Positions 36,794 to 45,919 of a DNA stretch of 48,861 nucleotides are shown here, in pieces; the first letter of the stretch is position 1; every line of letters begins with the position of its first letter. The notes beneath the pieces are model-generated. The model was not told the DNA's origin, searched no databases, and was given only the letters and a program-made list of their open reading frames with translations. This DNA comes from Comamonadaceae bacterium (lineage in GTDB: Bacteria > Pseudomonadota > Gammaproteobacteria > Burkholderiales > Burkholderiaceae_C). The position numbers were made by a program, and so were the translations under genes. The stretch spans positions 1 through 48,861 of the forward strand of contig CANJWZ010000033.1 of NCBI GenBank assembly GCA_947478725.1. The letters run 5' to 3'.

Positions 36794-38064
36794 GGTTTGT
36801 CCTTGGCTGGTGCGGCGGCATCCTTGGGCTTGGCTTGACCGCCCGCAGGCTCTTTGGGTGCATCGGCGGCAAACGTCACGACATCACCATCGGTCAATGC
36901 GTCAGGTGGGTTCAGCACCAAACGCGCGCCGCTTTGCAGGCCGCTGGTCACCTCGACTTGTTCACCCAGGTTGCGACCCAAAGTGACGACTTGCATTTTG
37001 ACCCGCTTGTCGGCATCGAGCATGGCCACTTTCACCGTGCCTGCGCGAATAATCAGTGCGTTGTTGGGAATGGTGAGGGTGGCTTTGCTTTGCAGCGGCA
37101 TCTCGACCTGCACGAAGGCGCCGGGCAGCAAAATGCCTGATTTGTTGGGTAGGCTGATCTCCACTTGCATGGAGCGGGTTTGCGGGTCGATGGACGCGCC
37201 AGTGCGGGCCATTTTGCCTTCGAATTTTTGGCCTTGCAATTCGGTTTGCCGCACCGTCACCGTTTGCCCCGGTTGGATCTGCTGGGCGTAGCTTTGGGGC
37301 ACGTTCACATACAGGCGCAGCGGGTCGGTTTGCGTCACCACAAACAGGGCGCGGGGCAGGCCACCGACTGCGCCGGCATCGACCAAGTCGCCAGTGTCGA
37401 CGTTGCGGCGCGTGATCACACCATCGGTGGGGGAGAGCAGGATTTTGAAATTACTCAACTGTTTCAAGCGCTGCACATTGGCCTCGGCCACGGCCAAATT
37501 GGCGCTGGCTTGGGTGCTGTTGCTGCGCTTTTCGTCCACCTCTTGCTGGGACACGGCGTCTTTGGCGCGCAGCGCGACCCAGCGCACTTCGGTGCTTTTG
37601 GCCAACTCCAAGCTGGCCGCAGTTTGCTGGCGCGCAGCCAAGGCTTGGGACAGCAATTCGTCAGTTTCTGGGGTTTCCAATTCGGCCAGCACCTCGCCTT
37701 TGCGCACGCGGCTGCCGATGTCTTTGTGCCAGCGCTTGATGTAGCCGGGCACCCGCGCATAGATAGGCGACTGCACATAGCCTTGCAAACTTCCCGGCAA
37801 AGCCACGGTTTGGGCGGCATCGCGCAACTGAATCACTGTGGTCTTGACATAGATTTGGCTGCGGGCCTGGACATCGGCTTTGAGCTGATCCATGTTGCGC
37901 GATTGGCTCAGCACGGTGCGCGCGCCACCGGCCAGCAACAGCAGGACCACCACAGCTGCCGTGATTTTGCTGCGCCGAATGACTTGTTGGCGCTGCACCA
38001 AATCATGCGGGTCGTCGACGCCGGTTGAGTGAATGGCCAATGAGGAATGACGTTCTTCAGACAT
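36790..38064 (-). CDS. RND efflux periplasmic adaptor (MFP)
   Basis: 424 residues. One N-terminal membrane segment (about 33-50) anchors it. YVQSPIYARVPGYIKRWHKDIGSRVRKGEVLAELETPE is the lipoyl half; a coiled-coil hairpin (about 130-200) follows, then LSPTDGVITRRNVDTGDLVDAG, a beta barrel and a C-terminal Pro/Lys-rich tail. It links the inner-membrane pump to the outer-membrane channel. AGGAGA lies at the end of the pump gene, with 3 bases between genes. Confidence 0.95.
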   Translation of the reverse strand: MSEERHSSLAIHSTGVDDPHDLVQRQQVIRRSKITAAVVVLLLLAGGARTVLSQSRNMDQLKADVQARSQIYVKTTVIQLRDAAQTVALPGSLQGYVQSPIYARVPGYIKRWHKDIGSRVRKGEVLAELETPETDELLSQALAARQQTAASLELAKSTEVRWVALRAKDAVSQQEVDEKRSNSTQASANLAVAEANVQRLKQLSNFKILLSPTDGVITRRNVDTGDLVDAGAVGGLPRALFVVTQTDPLRLYVNVPQSYAQQIQPGQTVTVRQTELQGQKFEGKMARTGASIDPQTRSMQVEISLPNKSGILLPGAFVQVEMPLQSKATLTIPNNALIIRAGTVKVAMLDADKRVKMQVVTLGRNLGEQVEVTSGLQSGARLVLNPPDALTDGDVVTFAADAPKEPAGGQAKPKDAAAPAKDKP

Positions 38065-38067
38065 GGA

Positions 38068-41000
38068 TCAGTTCTCCTGCGCAACAGTGGGCGCATGCTT
38101 CAAAGCTTGTTTGTGGGCTTGCCGATGCAGCAAGCGTTGGTGAATCGAGGCGTAGACCACCGGCACAAAGTACAGGGTGGACACGGTGGCAAACAGCAAA
38201 CCCCCAATAACGGCCCGTCCCAGCGGTGCGTTTTGCTCTGCGCCTTCGCCCACACCCAGGGCCATCGGGATCATGCCGATGATCATGGCCAGGGCGGTCA
38301 TCATCACCGGGCGAATGCGGGTGGCACCGGCTTCGAGCGCAGCGGCCAGGGGCGCGATGCCTTCATCACGGCGTTGACGTGCAAACGACACCACCAAAAT
38401 ACTGTTGGCCGTAGCCACCCCCATGGTCATGATGGCTCCGGTCAAGGCCGGCACACTCAAGGTCGTACCGGTGATAAATAAAATCCATGCAATGCCCGCC
38501 AAGGCTGCGGGCAGGGCGGTGATGATGATGGCGGCATCGATCCATGACTGGAAGGTGACCACGATCAGCAGGTAGACCAAGACAATCGCCATGGCCAGAC
38601 CGACACCCAAGCCGATGAACGACGATTGCATGGTTTGCACCTGGCCGCGCAGCGTGACCTGGTTGCCGCGCTTGAGCTTGGGGGTGATCTCGTCCACAAG
38701 TCGCTGTACTTGCTTGGCGACGCTGGCCAGATCGGTGCCCTGCACGCTCACATACACGTCCACCGCCGGTTGAATGTTGTAGCGCGAGACGATGGGCATT
38801 TGCCTGCCGGCTTTGGCCTCCACCAAGTTCCCCAGCAGTTGCGGGGTGGTGGTGGGCAGGGCCACGCCGTTGGCACCGCTGTTGGCATTGGGGGCCGAGC
38901 CGATGTTCAGGCCCAGCAGGGCGTCCATGGAGTCGATTCTGTATTGCGGCGATTGCACCACCACGTTGTAGACCACCCCGTTTTGCGGGTTGAGCCAAAA
39001 CGCCGGTGCGGTTTGCGAGCTGCCCGACAGCGCGATCAGCACGTTTTGCCCCACGTTGGTAGCGCCCAAGCCGAACTGCTGCAAGCGGGTGCGGTCCATT
39101 TGCAAGTCCACCACTGGGCCATCTAGGCGTTGGTGTACGTGGGCGTCGACCGCGCCCGGAATCTTCTGGATCGCCCGGGTCAACTCCGAGGCCAGCACGG
39201 TGTTGCCGACCACATCGGAGCCGGAAAACTGCACGTCAATGGCCGCGGGCAAACCGAAGTTCAAAATCTGCGTGGAGATGTCGGCCGCTTGAAAAAAGAA
39301 CTCCACATTCGGAAAACGCTTGGGCAATTCGTTGCGCAACTGAGTGATGAATTTATCCGTCGGCGCATGCCCGCGCTTGAGCGACATCAGGATCTCGGCG
39401 TCCATGGTGCCGATGGTGCCGGCATTGCTGTAAGACAAATTGATACCGCTGTTGGGCAAGCCGATGTTGTCCAAAATGGTGTCGAGCTGATCTTGGGGAA
39501 TCATTTCACGTATCACGCTTTCCACCGCGTCGGCAATGCGGGTGGTCTCTTCAATGCGGGTGCCGGTGGGCGCGCGCATGTGCAGGCGAATTTGGCCGGC
39601 GTCCACGCTGGGAAAAAAGTCGCGGCCCAAGAACGGATAGATCCCGCACGACAGCAGGCAAAAGCCAAAGAACAAGGCCATGAAGCGGCCGCGGTGCGTC
39701 AGCGCGGCCGAGACGGACAGGGTGTAGACCCGGCGCACTTTTTCAAACTGGGCGTCAAAGCTGCGGTAGACCCGTTGCAGCAAACTGGGCTTGCCTTCGC
39801 TTGCCGCGCCATGGTCTTTCATGAGCATCATCACCAAGGTAGGCACCAGGGTCCGCGACAAAAAATAGGAGGCGATCATGGCCAACACCACCGCCTCGGC
39901 CAGTGGCACAAACAAAAACCGCGCCACGCCCGGCAAGAAGAACATGGGCACAAACACAATACAAATACACAAGGTCGAAACCAGGGCGGCCGAGCCGATT
40001 TCTTCGGCCCCCACTTCAATCGCGGGCAGCAGCGGTTTGCCCATTTGCATGTGCCGCTCGATGTTTTCAATCGTCACAATCGATTGGTCTACCAAAATGC
40101 CGACCGACAACGCGAGCCCTCCCAAGGTCATCAGGTTCAGGGTTTCGCCCAGGGCGAACAGGGCCAGAATGGACGCCAAGATGGACAAGGGAATCGTCAG
40201 CGCAATGATCAAGGTGCTGCGCCAGTTGCCCAAAAACAGCAGCACCATCATGGCCGTCAGACAGGCGGCAATCAGCGCTTCAATGACAACACTCTCGATG
40301 GCGGCCAGCACGAACACCGACTGGTCAAACAGCGGTGAAACTTTCACGTCGGGGGGCAGTGATTGCACCGCTTTGGGCAGGAGCGCTTTGACGTTGGAGA
40401 CAATGTCCAGAGTAGACGCACCACCGTTTTTCAACACCGAAATCATCACGCCGCGCAAGCCGTCTTGCCGAACCACATTGGTTTGCGGTTGAAAGCCGTC
40501 GCGCACATACGCCACGTCTTTGACGTACGTGGTGCTGCTGCCGATGGTGCGCACCGGCAAATCATTGAGGCCCGACAAGACCCCCGGCGAGCCGTTCATG
40601 CGCACGGTGTATTCGGTCTCGCCGAATTTCACCGTGCCCGAAGGCAAGATCAAATTCTGGGTATTGACGGCATTCACCACATCGGCCGGCGACAGGCCCC
40701 GGGCCTGCAAGGCTTCGGTGTCTAAGTCCACCGAAATCACACGCACTTTGCCGCCATAGGGAAAGGGCGAGGCCACACCCGGCACGGTGATGAGTTGCGG
40801 GCGCAAGCCATTGACGGCTGCATCGAACAGCGCGTTTTCAGCCAGGGTGGGGCTGGACAAGGCCAGTTGCAGCACCGGAATACTGGAGGCCGAGTACTTG
40901 ATCACCAGCGGCGGCGTGATGCCCGGGGGCAATTGACGCACCTGGGTTTGCACCGAGGCCACGACCTGGGCAATCGCGGTCTGGATATTGACGCCAGGCT

Positions 41001-41289
41001 GGAAAAAGACTTTGACCACCGTCACCCCGGCCAGCGAGGTGGATTCAATATGCTCAATGTCACTCACCACCGTGGTCAAGCCGCGCTCGGTTTGACCCGC
41101 AATGCGTTGCCCCATTTCCTGGGCGGGCAGGCCGTTGTAGTTCCAGATGATGCTGATCACTGGAATGTTGATCTCGGGGAATATGTCGGTCGCCATATTC
41201 TTCAAGGCGAACGGCGTTCCCAACACAATCAAAATGGCCATCACTATGAAGGTGTAGGGGCGCTTGAGCGCCAGCTGAACCATGGACAT
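38068..41289 (-). CDS. RND efflux pump permease (AcrB-type, unusual proton-relay residues)
   Basis: 1073 residues, twelve membrane segments and two large periplasmic loops. FALKNMATDIFPEINIPVISI, then the GLTTVVSDIEHIES and ISVDLDTEALQARGLSPADVVNAVN blocks mark the family. In TM4 the AcrB Asp407-Asp408 pair is Asp401-Gln402 (GILVDQSIVTIENIERHM), and the Lys940 equivalent in TM10 is Thr960 (GVATANSILVV). So this belongs to a branch with a different proton pathway, or is a low-activity pump. First gene of a pump-adaptor-channel operon; GGAG lies 10 bases before the ATG. Substrate unknown. Confidence 0.93.
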   Translation of the reverse strand: MSMVQLALKRPYTFIVMAILIVLGTPFALKNMATDIFPEINIPVISIIWNYNGLPAQEMGQRIAGQTERGLTTVVSDIEHIESTSLAGVTVVKVFFQPGVNIQTAIAQVVASVQTQVRQLPPGITPPLVIKYSASSIPVLQLALSSPTLAENALFDAAVNGLRPQLITVPGVASPFPYGGKVRVISVDLDTEALQARGLSPADVVNAVNTQNLILPSGTVKFGETEYTVRMNGSPGVLSGLNDLPVRTIGSSTTYVKDVAYVRDGFQPQTNVVRQDGLRGVMISVLKNGGASTLDIVSNVKALLPKAVQSLPPDVKVSPLFDQSVFVLAAIESVVIEALIAACLTAMMVLLFLGNWRSTLIIALTIPLSILASILALFALGETLNLMTLGGLALSVGILVDQSIVTIENIERHMQMGKPLLPAIEVGAEEIGSAALVSTLCICIVFVPMFFLPGVARFLFVPLAEAVVLAMIASYFLSRTLVPTLVMMLMKDHGAASEGKPSLLQRVYRSFDAQFEKVRRVYTLSVSAALTHRGRFMALFFGFCLLSCGIYPFLGRDFFPSVDAGQIRLHMRAPTGTRIEETTRIADAVESVIREMIPQDQLDTILDNIGLPNSGINLSYSNAGTIGTMDAEILMSLKRGHAPTDKFITQLRNELPKRFPNVEFFFQAADISTQILNFGLPAAIDVQFSGSDVVGNTVLASELTRAIQKIPGAVDAHVHQRLDGPVVDLQMDRTRLQQFGLGATNVGQNVLIALSGSSQTAPAFWLNPQNGVVYNVVVQSPQYRIDSMDALLGLNIGSAPNANSGANGVALPTTTPQLLGNLVEAKAGRQMPIVSRYNIQPAVDVYVSVQGTDLASVAKQVQRLVDEITPKLKRGNQVTLRGQVQTMQSSFIGLGVGLAMAIVLVYLLIVVTFQSWIDAAIIITALPAALAGIAWILFITGTTLSVPALTGAIMTMGVATANSILVVSFARQRRDEGIAPLAAALEAGATRIRPVMMTALAMIIGMIPMALGVGEGAEQNAPLGRAVIGGLLFATVSTLYFVPVVYASIHQRLLHRQAHKQALKHAPTVAQEN

Positions 41290-41719
41290 CGGTGTCTTGC
41301 TCCGTTTTGAAAGTTGTAGCAGTGTATGTTATGGGCTGGCTTGGAGCATGCTGTGCCTATGTCGATCACGGCAAGCAAACGACCGGATCGTTCCATCACA
41401 GCGCCATCGTTGAGCTGGACGTCGACCACATTTGTTTTTGCCGCCGAAGCCTTCGCGCTGCATACACCACGATCGTCGATGGTCAATGACTGGTTTGGAT
41501 CGGTTCGATTTGGTGTCAGGCATCGGGTGGCTCAAAGCAGTCGTTAGCTTATTTCTAAAGTCGCTAAACTCCGATGAAAGCATCACCACAGGTTCGAAGG
41601 CAAATGGCCAAGAATTTCCGGATTGGATGGTGAGCGCTGCGGTCGGTGCCAGTGGGCCGCTACGTCTGAGTGCATGACGATTTACCTATTTTCTGACCTA
41701 TCAACAAATTATCCCTGTC
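41290..41719. other. Intergenic spacer between RND operon and D-amino-acid cluster
   Basis: 430 bases holding the divergent control regions of the RND pump and the D-threonine aldolase-like gene. Short frames exist on both strands but none resembles a known family. No regulator gene, repeat or clear operator was seen. Confidence 0.4.
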
Positions 41720-42835
41720 ATGTCCCCCTGGAAAGCCGCACACCCCGCCGACCCCGTCAGTGCCATTGACACACCCGCGCTGGTGCTCAATCTCGACGCC
41801 TTCGAGCGCAACTTGCAGCGTATGGTGGATGCGCTCAAAGGGCATCCGGTGCGACTGCGGGCCCATGCCAAAAGTCATAAATGTCCTGAAATTGCGCACC
41901 GCCAAATCGCGCTGGGCGCGGTTGGCGTCTGCTGCCAGAAGGTCAGTGAAGCTGCCATGTTCGTGGATGCAGGCATCCATGACGTCCTGCTGACCAATCA
42001 GGTGGTGGGAGCAACCAAGCTGCTGCACTTGGCCGAACTGGCCAGACGCGCGCGGATGGGTGTGCTGGTGGACGACCCGCTGCAGGTCCTGGCGCTGGCC
42101 GAGGTGGCTCGCAGTCAGAAGGTCTCCATCGATGTCTATGTGGAAGTGGATGTGGGCGGACGGCGCTGCGGTGTCACGCCGGGCGAGGTAGCAGCACGTC
42201 TGGCGCGCTTGATTGCCGACCAGGCACCCCTGCGCTTTGCAGGGCTGCAGTGTTATCACGGTCCGGCTCAGCACAAACGCACGCCGCTCGAGCGCGAGCA
42301 GGCTATTGCTCAGGCGTGTGACGCCGCCCGAATGACCCGATCGCTGATCGAAGCCGACGGCCTGCAGGTCGAGCGCATCACTGGTGCGGGCACCGGTACC
42401 TTCCTGCTTGAGCGGGACTCTGGCGTGTTCAACGAGATCCAGGCCGGTTCCTATATCTTCATGGACCGCGACTATGCCGACAACCAACTGGGGCCGCACG
42501 ATATACGGTTCGAGCAGGCACTGTTTGTTCGAAGTGCGGTCATGAGTCGTACGCAGCCAACACGGGCAGTACTCGATGCGGGGCTGAAGGCCTCCAGTAT
42601 CGACTCTGGCATGCCCGCCCTCTGGCAGCGTCCGGAGCTCAAGTACGTCAAGGCCGCTGACGACCATGGTGTGCTGGAGATACCAGCGGATTCGCCGCTG
42701 GCCCTCGGTGACGTGCTGATGCTCGTACCGAGCCATTGCGACCCCACTGTGAATCTGTACGACGAGCTGGTGTGCATCCGGGGTGATCGCGTTGAGGCCG
42801 TTTGGTCCATCGCAGCGCGCGGTGCTTTGCTCTGA
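41720..42835 (+). CDS. D-threonine aldolase-like / beta-hydroxyaspartate aldolase-like PLP enzyme
   Basis: 371 residues, fold-type III PLP enzyme (alanine racemase N-terminal barrel plus D-Ser dehydratase-like tail). The PLP lysine is Lys51 in RAHAKSHKC. The C-terminal metal site reads SHCDPT (His339, Asp341), the His-x-Asp pattern of D-threonine aldolase and beta-hydroxyaspartate aldolase, which split D-3-hydroxy amino acids into glycine and an aldehyde or glyoxylate. No BhcA, B or D genes are nearby, so D-threonine or D-phenylserine-like cleavage is likelier than the glyoxylate pathway. It starts a cluster with D-aminoacylase and a D-serine dehydratase-like enzyme. Confidence 0.85.
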   Translation: MSPWKAAHPADPVSAIDTPALVLNLDAFERNLQRMVDALKGHPVRLRAHAKSHKCPEIAHRQIALGAVGVCCQKVSEAAMFVDAGIHDVLLTNQVVGATKLLHLAELARRARMGVLVDDPLQVLALAEVARSQKVSIDVYVEVDVGGRRCGVTPGEVAARLARLIADQAPLRFAGLQCYHGPAQHKRTPLEREQAIAQACDAARMTRSLIEADGLQVERITGAGTGTFLLERDSGVFNEIQAGSYIFMDRDYADNQLGPHDIRFEQALFVRSAVMSRTQPTRAVLDAGLKASSIDSGMPALWQRPELKYVKAADDHGVLEIPADSPLALGDVLMLVPSHCDPTVNLYDELVCIRGDRVEAVWSIAARGALL

Positions 42836-42869
42836 TCTGTATTTTTTCTTCATTTCCAGGACACGCCCT

Positions 42870-44324
42870 ATGAACCAGATATTCGACCTTCTGATCCGCA
42901 ACGCTTTCATCGTCGATGGCACCGGCGCACCACGCTTTCGGGCTGACGTGGGTGTCCAGGGCGAGCGGATTACGCGCGTCGGCGATCTGCAAACCGCGCA
43001 GGCCAGGCTTGAAATTGACGCTGCGGGTCTGGTGCTGGCTCCGGGCTTTATCGATGCGCACACCCATGACGACCGCCTGATGCTGTCAGGCGGCGACATG
43101 GCGCCCAAGGTGAGCCAGGGCATCACCACGGTGATTGGCGGCAATTGTGGCGTTTCGCTGGCGCCTATGCCCAGGCCGATTCCCGACCCGGTGACGCCAC
43201 CGCTCAATTTGCTGGACGACACCGGCGACTGGTTTCGCTTTACCAGCTTTGCCGCTTACCTTGATGCGCTGCGCGCCCAGCCGGCCGCGACCAACTGCGC
43301 GATGCTGGTGGGGCACACCACGCTGCGGGTCGCGACCATGGATGACCTGACCCAGCCCGCCAGCGTGACCGAGACCGAGGCCATGCGTCAGTTGGTCGAA
43401 GAAGCCATGACGGCAGGTGCCATCGGCGTGTCGACTGGCCTGTTTTACGAGCCTTCGATCGCCGCGCCCACTGAAGAGGTCATCGGGATCTGTGAGCCGC
43501 TTGCGCGCCATGGCGGCGTCTACTGCACCCACATGCGCAACGAGGGCGATGACATCATCAAGTCGCTGACAGAAACCTTTCGCATCGGCCGTGAAGCCAA
43601 CGTGCCGGTGGTGATCTCGCACCACAAGGTGGTGGGCGTTAAAAACTATGGGCGCTCTGGCGAAACGCTGCAGTTCATTGCCGACCACATGCAAAAGCAG
43701 CCGATCTGCCTGGACTGCTACCCGTACCCGGCGTCATCAACCATTTTGTCAGCCCACCGCGCGGCCAATGCGACGCGGGTGACAGTGACCTGGTCCAAAC
43801 CGATGCCGCAATATGCTGGACGGGATCTGTCAGACATAGTGGAGGAGCTTGGCGGCAGCGTCGAAGACGTGATTGATCGCCTGACGCCCGCAGGTGCCAT
43901 CTACTACATGATGGACGACGCCGATGTGCAGCGCATCCTGAAGTTTGATGAAACCATGATCGGCTCGGATGGGCTGCCGCATGACGAGGCGCCGCATCCG
44001 CGTTTGTGGGGCAGTTTTCCGCGCGTGCTGGGTCACTATGGCCGGGGGCTGGGCCTGTTCTCGCTCGAGACAGCGATCCACAAAATGACCGGACTGACGG
44101 CTAAAAACTTTGGCCTGACCGATCGCGGTCTGGTGCGGGAAGGCTCCTATGCCGACCTGACCCTGCTGGACCCCGAGACGGTCGGCGCAGGCGCCACCTA
44201 CGAGTCGCCCAAAACACCGGCTGTTGGTATTCATACCGTCATCGTCAATGGCGCTGTCGTGTGGTCGGGCGGAAAGCCCAGCGGGGCCCGACCCGGCCGC
44301 GTGCTGCGCCGCGAGACCGCATGA
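42870..44324 (+). CDS. N-acyl-D-amino-acid deacylase (D-aminoacylase)
   Basis: 484 residues from the ATG at 42870, 34 bases after the previous stop. Amidohydrolase fold; it removes acyl groups from N-acyl-D-amino acids. The metal site begins with DAHTHDDR (His64, His66) and the bridging Cys93 in IGGNCGVSLAPM, as in D-aminoacylases. ISHHKVVGVKNYGRS, LDCYPYPASSTIL and a C-terminal FGLTDRGLVREGSYADLTLLDP-type ending are family blocks. The stop overlaps the next gene in ATGATG. It would feed free D-amino acids to the flanking PLP enzymes. Confidence 0.93.
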   Translation: MNQIFDLLIRNAFIVDGTGAPRFRADVGVQGERITRVGDLQTAQARLEIDAAGLVLAPGFIDAHTHDDRLMLSGGDMAPKVSQGITTVIGGNCGVSLAPMPRPIPDPVTPPLNLLDDTGDWFRFTSFAAYLDALRAQPAATNCAMLVGHTTLRVATMDDLTQPASVTETEAMRQLVEEAMTAGAIGVSTGLFYEPSIAAPTEEVIGICEPLARHGGVYCTHMRNEGDDIIKSLTETFRIGREANVPVVISHHKVVGVKNYGRSGETLQFIADHMQKQPICLDCYPYPASSTILSAHRAANATRVTVTWSKPMPQYAGRDLSDIVEELGGSVEDVIDRLTPAGAIYYMMDDADVQRILKFDETMIGSDGLPHDEAPHPRLWGSFPRVLGHYGRGLGLFSLETAIHKMTGLTAKNFGLTDRGLVREGSYADLTLLDPETVGAGATYESPKTPAVGIHTVIVNGAVVWSGGKPSGARPGRVLRRETA

Positions 44325-45493
44325 TGGTCGCCGCCACGACCCTCGCGGATCACCAAGTGAACCCGGCTCTCGCCGCTCTTGAAACACCCGCGCTGCTGCT
44401 GGACGCCAACAAGATGGACCGCAACATCGAACGCATGCGCGCCAGGCTGGCCCGGCACCAGGTGAGCTTCAGGCCACATGTGAAAACCAACAAATGCATG
44501 CAGGTGACCCAGCGCCTGCTTGATGCTGGCGCAACTTCGATTACCGTCTCGACGCTGCGGGAAGCCGAGTATTTCAGTTCTCACGGCGTCAAAGATATTC
44601 TTTACGCCGTGAGTATGTCGCCCAACAAACTGGGCCACGCACTGCGGCTACGCGAATCGGGGGTGAAGCTAGCGGTGATTGTGGACAACGTCGAGATGGC
44701 GCTGCAACTCAATCCGGACCGCTTGAGCGGTGCCGACAGGCTCGACGTGCTGATTGAAATAGATTCCGATGGCCACCGCTCGGGGGTTGTGCCAGAGGCT
44801 GCTGCACTGCTTGAGATTGCGCAGGCACTGCAAAGCGTGGGCCTCGAGGTGGGCGGGGTGATGACCCATGCCGGTGACTCTTACAACTGCCGCTCAGCGG
44901 CTGCCCTGTGTGCACTGGCTGAGCAGGAGCGAGCAGCCGTCGTCAGGGCTGCACAGCGCCTGCGCGATGCAGGCCATAGCTGCCCAGTGGTCAGCGTTGG
45001 CTCCACGCCGACCGCGCTGTTCGCCGAGCACCTCGAAGGTGTGACCGAGGTACGCGCCGGCGTTTTTATATTTTTTGATCTGGTGATGGCCGGCATTGGC
45101 GTCTGCAGCACCGATGAAATCGCCCTGTCGGTTCTGGCAACCGTGATTGGTCATCAAAAGGAAAAGGGCTGGACACTGACCGACGCCGGCTGGATGGCCA
45201 TGTCGCGCGACCGGGGCACGTCCAAACAGCCGGTAGACCAGGGCTACGGGCTGGTCTGCGATATAGCCGGGCAACCGCTGGGCAATATGCTGATGGTCGA
45301 TGCCAACCAGGAGCACGGCATTTTGGCGCCCCGCTCGGGCAGCACGCTGGATGCACCTTACTTGCCGGTGGGCACGCAGGTCAGGATTTTGCCGAACCAT
45401 GCCTGCGCCACGGCGGCGCAGTTTCCGGCCTATCAGGTGCTGGATGCGCAGCAGCGTGTGACCGATTGCTGGCCGCGCTTTTATGGCTGGTAA
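44321..45493 (+). CDS. D-serine dehydratase-like (DSD1) PLP enzyme
   Basis: 390 residues from ATG 44321 (44324 possible), coupled to the deacylase. Fold-type III with PLP lysine Lys55 in RPHVKTNKCM. The zinc ligands are of the His-x-Cys type, His360 and Cys362 in ILPNHACATAA, as in eukaryotic D-serine dehydratase, and unlike the His-x-Asp site of the first enzyme. It should deaminate D-serine or D-threonine to the 2-oxo acid through an enamine. A Rid-family protein follows 12 bases later. Substrate is inferred. Confidence 0.85.
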   Translation: MMVAATTLADHQVNPALAALETPALLLDANKMDRNIERMRARLARHQVSFRPHVKTNKCMQVTQRLLDAGATSITVSTLREAEYFSSHGVKDILYAVSMSPNKLGHALRLRESGVKLAVIVDNVEMALQLNPDRLSGADRLDVLIEIDSDGHRSGVVPEAAALLEIAQALQSVGLEVGGVMTHAGDSYNCRSAAALCALAEQERAAVVRAAQRLRDAGHSCPVVSVGSTPTALFAEHLEGVTEVRAGVFIFFDLVMAGIGVCSTDEIALSVLATVIGHQKEKGWTLTDAGWMAMSRDRGTSKQPVDQGYGLVCDIAGQPLGNMLMVDANQEHGILAPRSGSTLDAPYLPVGTQVRILPNHACATAAQFPAYQVLDAQQRVTDCWPRFYGW

Positions 45494-45505
45494 CAGGAGA
45501 GGCCG

Positions 45506-45919
45506 TTGAGATTCATCAGCACTAATCAGGCGCCGAAGCCCGGCGGGCATTATTCGCAAGGCGTTCAGGCAGCCGGCCTGATCTTCGTATCCGGCATGCT
45601 TCCCCAAGGAAACAACCAGCCGCCCATGGGTTTTGAAGCCCAAGTTCACTCAGCGCTGGACCATTGCAGCGCGGTGTTGGCTGCAGCAGACTGCAGTTTC
45701 AGCGATGTGGTGCAGTGCACGGTGTACATCGTCGGCGTAGAGAATTGGCCTGCATTTAACCAGATCTATGCCGAGCGGTTTGGTGAACATCGGCCGGCTC
45801 GGGCGGTGGTGCCAGTGCCGGCCTTGCACCACGGGTTTTTAGTCGAGGTGCAAATGGTGGCTGAGGCAGGCCTTAAAGCTCATCAAGCCGCCCAGCGAGC
45901 GCTTGAGGCGAAGGCCTAG
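45506..45919 (+). CDS. Rid/YjgF-family protein lacking the catalytic Arg
   Basis: 137 residues from a TTG at 45506 with AGGAGA five bases before. Rid proteins hydrolyse reactive enamines/imines released by PLP dehydratases. SQGVQAAGLIFVSGMLPQ and DVVQCTVYIVGVENWPAFNQIY are family blocks. The Arg of RidA (position 105 in E. coli) is Ala106 here (VPALHHGFLVEVQMVA), so it is not an archetypal RidA but one of the Rid subfamilies without it. Its position after a D-serine dehydratase-like enzyme suggests it handles that product or a related one. Its end overlaps the convergent Bug gene by 4 bases. Confidence 0.88.
   Translation: MRFISTNQAPKPGGHYSQGVQAAGLIFVSGMLPQGNNQPPMGFEAQVHSALDHCSAVLAAADCSFSDVVQCTVYIVGVENWPAFNQIYAERFGEHRPARAVVPVPALHHGFLVEVQMVAEAGLKAHQAAQRALEAKA

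Noticed and set aside
39130..40338. 402-codon plus-strand frame inside the RND pump gene
   Set aside because: Antisense shadow rich in His/Gln/Gly; the RND pump on the other strand is intact and conserved.
41244..41486. Minus-strand frame upstream of the RND pump
   Set aside because: No family, no ribosome site, overlaps the pump start.
41660..43222. 520-codon minus-strand frame over the D-threonine aldolase-like gene
   Set aside because: Antisense to two well supported enzyme genes and no recognisable family; an effect of codon bias.
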